Positions 5,215-6,821 of a stretch of 6,821 nt of DNA are shown piece after piece. Location: the NCBI GenBank assembly GCA_902468045.1, contig CABQXG010000068.1:1-6821 (forward strand), in the 5' to 3' direction. Source of the DNA: an uncultured Collinsella sp. Lineage in GTDB: Bacteria; Actinomycetota; Coriobacteriia; Coriobacteriales; Coriobacteriaceae. The stretch's first letter is position 1. Every line of letters starts with the position of its first letter. A program made the position numbers and the translations under genes. The notes below the pieces were generated by a model. It did not search any database, had not been told where the DNA came from, and saw only the letters and a program-made list of their open reading frames with translations.

Positions 5215-6657
5215 CTATCGACCTCCCTGCATAGCGGGCTCATCGCGCATGAGCTCAGCCAATGCCTCGCGATCGATACGCAGCGCATCGCCGCCCGCCG
5301 GGTCGAGCGAATCGCCCTGTCCGGTGAGATCTTTGGCCTGTTTGCGCTCCGCACGGGAAAGGCCCCGCTCGCGATACTTTTGCGAATGAGCGGTGTACAT
5401 ATTGATGAACAGGATGACCAAAAAGCTAAAGACAATCACGACGACGACCCAAAAGAGGGCCACCGACGTGTTGCCGCCCATCCACTCAAAATAGATGGCA
5501 ATGGGGATGGTCTGCGTAATACCGGCGTAGTTGCCCGCAAAGAACAGGGTACAGCCAAACTCGCCCATCGCGCGGGCAAAGGCGAGCACCGTGCCGGCGG
5601 CAATCGAGGGCCAGCCAAGCGGCATCATAAGCTTGGTAAAGATGCGACGCTCGGACCAGCCCAGTGTGCGCGCCGCATCGAGCATCTGCGTGTCGAGGCT
5701 CTCGAAGGCTCCGAGCGCCGTACGATAGACGAGCGGGAACGACACCACCACGGCAGAGATCACCGCCGCCGGCCACGTAAAGACGATCGAGATGCCGTGA
5801 GCGATAAGCCACTGGCCGACCCCGGTCGAACGTCCAAACAGCATAAGCAGCAAAAAGCCGCACACCGTGGGCGGCAGCACCATAGGAATCGTAAAGACCG
5901 AATCAAGCAAACCCTTCACGCGGCTCGAGGTACCCATGGTCTTCCATGCGGCAAACAGGCCCAGCGCAAACGCGATTACCAGGGCAAGTCCGCTCGTTTT
6001 GATGGACACCCAAAACGGGCGATAGTCGATGTCGCCCAAAAAGGAAGCAAGAGAGGTCAAGGGCCCCCGCTCATCCCGCAACACGACGGACGATGCTTCT
6101 ACCATTTGAGCGCTATCAAGCCAACGCGCGCCGCCCTTGGCATCACCCGAGGCTGATGCAATCACCACATAGCGGTCCCCATCCGCACCGCGCTCGTCAA
6201 AGCCATAGGTATACCCGCCGGCATCAAACGTTGTTTCCGCCGTGACATACCAAGGAAGATCCACGTCCCCTAGCTGCGCACCTCCCATGCAGTTTGCGCT
6301 GTCGAGCTTACAGACGAGGGCCTTGAGACCCGATACGCAGTCGTTATCCTGCGGATCCAATTCATACTTCTCGACCGCCTTGGGCGATATCCACACCACA
6401 ACGCGATCGGCAGCAGGCGCCACTACAAGGTCCACGCCCTCGTCAACGGGAAACCGGTAGCCCTCAGGCTGGCCCTCCATGGCACGAGCGGTCCCCTTGG
6501 CCAACCGCTCAAAACCCTCGATCCCATAGGAAAGCCCATGGGCGGTCGCAGCAACCTGGGCCCCGTCCTCAACGTCTCCAGCAAACGCAAATCCCGGCAC
6601 CCAGCAAAGCGAGAAGGTCAAAGCACAGGCGACAAGCATGCGGAATCTATTAAGCAC
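5215..6657 (-). CDS. modB: Molybdate-type ABC transporter permease ModB with N-terminal extracytoplasmic domain
   Basis: About 480 residues, roughly twice the usual ModB length of about 225. Order: signal peptide at 1-26 (LNRFR, then a hydrophobic run ending AFA before GD); an extra domain at about 27-208 with three cysteines (107, 116, 123); a ModB-type permease from about 215 with several membrane segments; and a charged cytoplasmic tail from about 425. The permease is clear from TIPMVLPPTVCGFLLL (about 256-271) and the EAA loop LDAARTLGWSERRIF through RAMGEFG (about 326-368), which contacts ModC. The extra domain is predicted to sit outside the membrane; I do not recognise its fold. I chose GTG at 6657 because GGAG (6667-6664) lies 6 bases upstream and a clean signal peptide begins there. 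A GTG at 6726, overlapping the modA stop by one base, would add 23 poorly signal-like residues. ATG at 6639 is a third option. Confidence 0.88.
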   Translation of the reverse strand: MLNRFRMLVACALTFSLCWVPGFAFAGDVEDGAQVAATAHGLSYGIEGFERLAKGTARAMEGQPEGYRFPVDEGVDLVVAPAADRVVVWISPKAVEKYELDPQDNDCVSGLKALVCKLDSANCMGGAQLGDVDLPWYVTAETTFDAGGYTYGFDERGADGDRYVVIASASGDAKGGARWLDSAQMVEASSVVLRDERGPLTSLASFLGDIDYRPFWVSIKTSGLALVIAFALGLFAAWKTMGTSSRVKGLLDSVFTIPMVLPPTVCGFLLLMLFGRSTGVGQWLIAHGISIVFTWPAAVISAVVVSFPLVYRTALGAFESLDTQMLDAARTLGWSERRIFTKLMMPLGWPSIAAGTVLAFARAMGEFGCTLFFAGNYAGITQTIPIAIYFEWMGGNTSVALFWVVVVIVFSFLVILFINMYTAHSQKYRERGLSRAERKQAKDLTGQGDSLDPAGGDALRIDREALAELMRDEPAMQGGR

Positions 6658-6663
6658 GAAAAG

Positions 6664-6667
6664 CTCC
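6664..6667 (-). promoter_or_regulatory. Shine-Dalgarno supporting the GTG start of modB
   Basis: GGAG on the minus strand, 6 bases ahead of GTG 6657-6655. The competing GTG at 6726 has only a distant GAG. This site, together with the signal peptide it introduces, decides the start. Confidence 0.5.
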
Positions 6668-6725
6668 AAGCGAATACAAGGACGGAGTGAAACACAGAAC
6701 GATGGAATTATCGCGCCAAGCCGCA

Positions 6726-6821
6726 CTACGCGGAAAGCTCAAAGCCGTACTTAGCCCAAATCTTCTGAGCCTTCTTGTTGGACAGGCAGAAGTCGATAAA
6801 CGCCTTGGCCTCGTCGGCGTG
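6726..6821 (-). CDS. modA: Molybdate-type ABC transporter substrate-binding protein ModA, C-terminal 31 residues
   Basis: Only the end of the gene is present; the rest lies beyond base 6821. The visible frame opens HADEAKAFIDFCLSN, continues AQKIWAKYGF and ends at TAG 6728-6726. A segment of the form A..F..FL.S..aQ.i...yGF is the usual C-terminal helix of ModA-type oxyanion-binding proteins. It lies immediately upstream of the ModB-type permease in the same direction, the standard modABC order. The protein would capture molybdate (or tungstate) outside the membrane and hand it to ModB. The signal peptide and ligand-binding residues are out of view. Confidence 0.82.
   Translation of the reverse strand, partial: HADEAKAFIDFCLSNKKAQKIWAKYGFELSA

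Noticed and set aside
5380..6156. Plus-strand ORF of 258 codons opposite modB
   Set aside because: Very Arg/His/Lys-rich product typical of an antisense reading of a membrane-protein gene. No domain.

Overview
The window carries two ABC-transporter operons, both read on the minus strand, separated by an unusually long gap of about 600 bases. G+C is high (roughly 60% by eye), with the exception of a short AT-rich patch near 4034-4070. The peptide-type binding protein has a Gram-positive-style lipoprotein anchor. My best guess is a high-GC gut Gram-positive of the Coriobacteriia (Collinsella-like). That is inference from composition and protein style, not proven by any marker gene here.

Reading in transcription order (high to low coordinates), the first operon is a molybdate-type importer. 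It holds the C-terminal end of modA (binding protein, 6726-6821), a long modB (permease, 5215-6657) that carries an extra extracytoplasmic domain of about 180 residues ahead of the usual permease, and modC (ATPase, 4141-5211). A GC-rich hairpin with a T-rich tail (4095-4129) ends the operon 11 bases after the modC stop.

The second operon is a peptide/dipeptide-type importer: a Tat-type lipoprotein binding protein (1932-3542), a DppB-type permease (903-1856), a DppC-type permease (76-906), and the first 24 codons of a DppD-type ATPase (1-72). B and C overlap by ATGA, and C and D are 3 bases apart. A 75-base gap with a small hairpin separates the binding protein from the permeases.

The intergenic region 3543-4140 is the least explained part. 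It holds the mod terminator, two plausible minus-strand promoters, and a cluster of GTTGA/TCAAC half-sites over one of them. It also holds an excellent ribosome binding site in front of a 22-codon ORF, two further tiny overlapping ORFs, and hairpins leading into the binding-protein gene. It looks like a regulated, structured 5' leader for the peptide importer, or the remains of a small lost gene. No mobile element, CRISPR array, tRNA or rRNA was seen. The large plus-strand ORFs are antisense shadows of the transporter genes.
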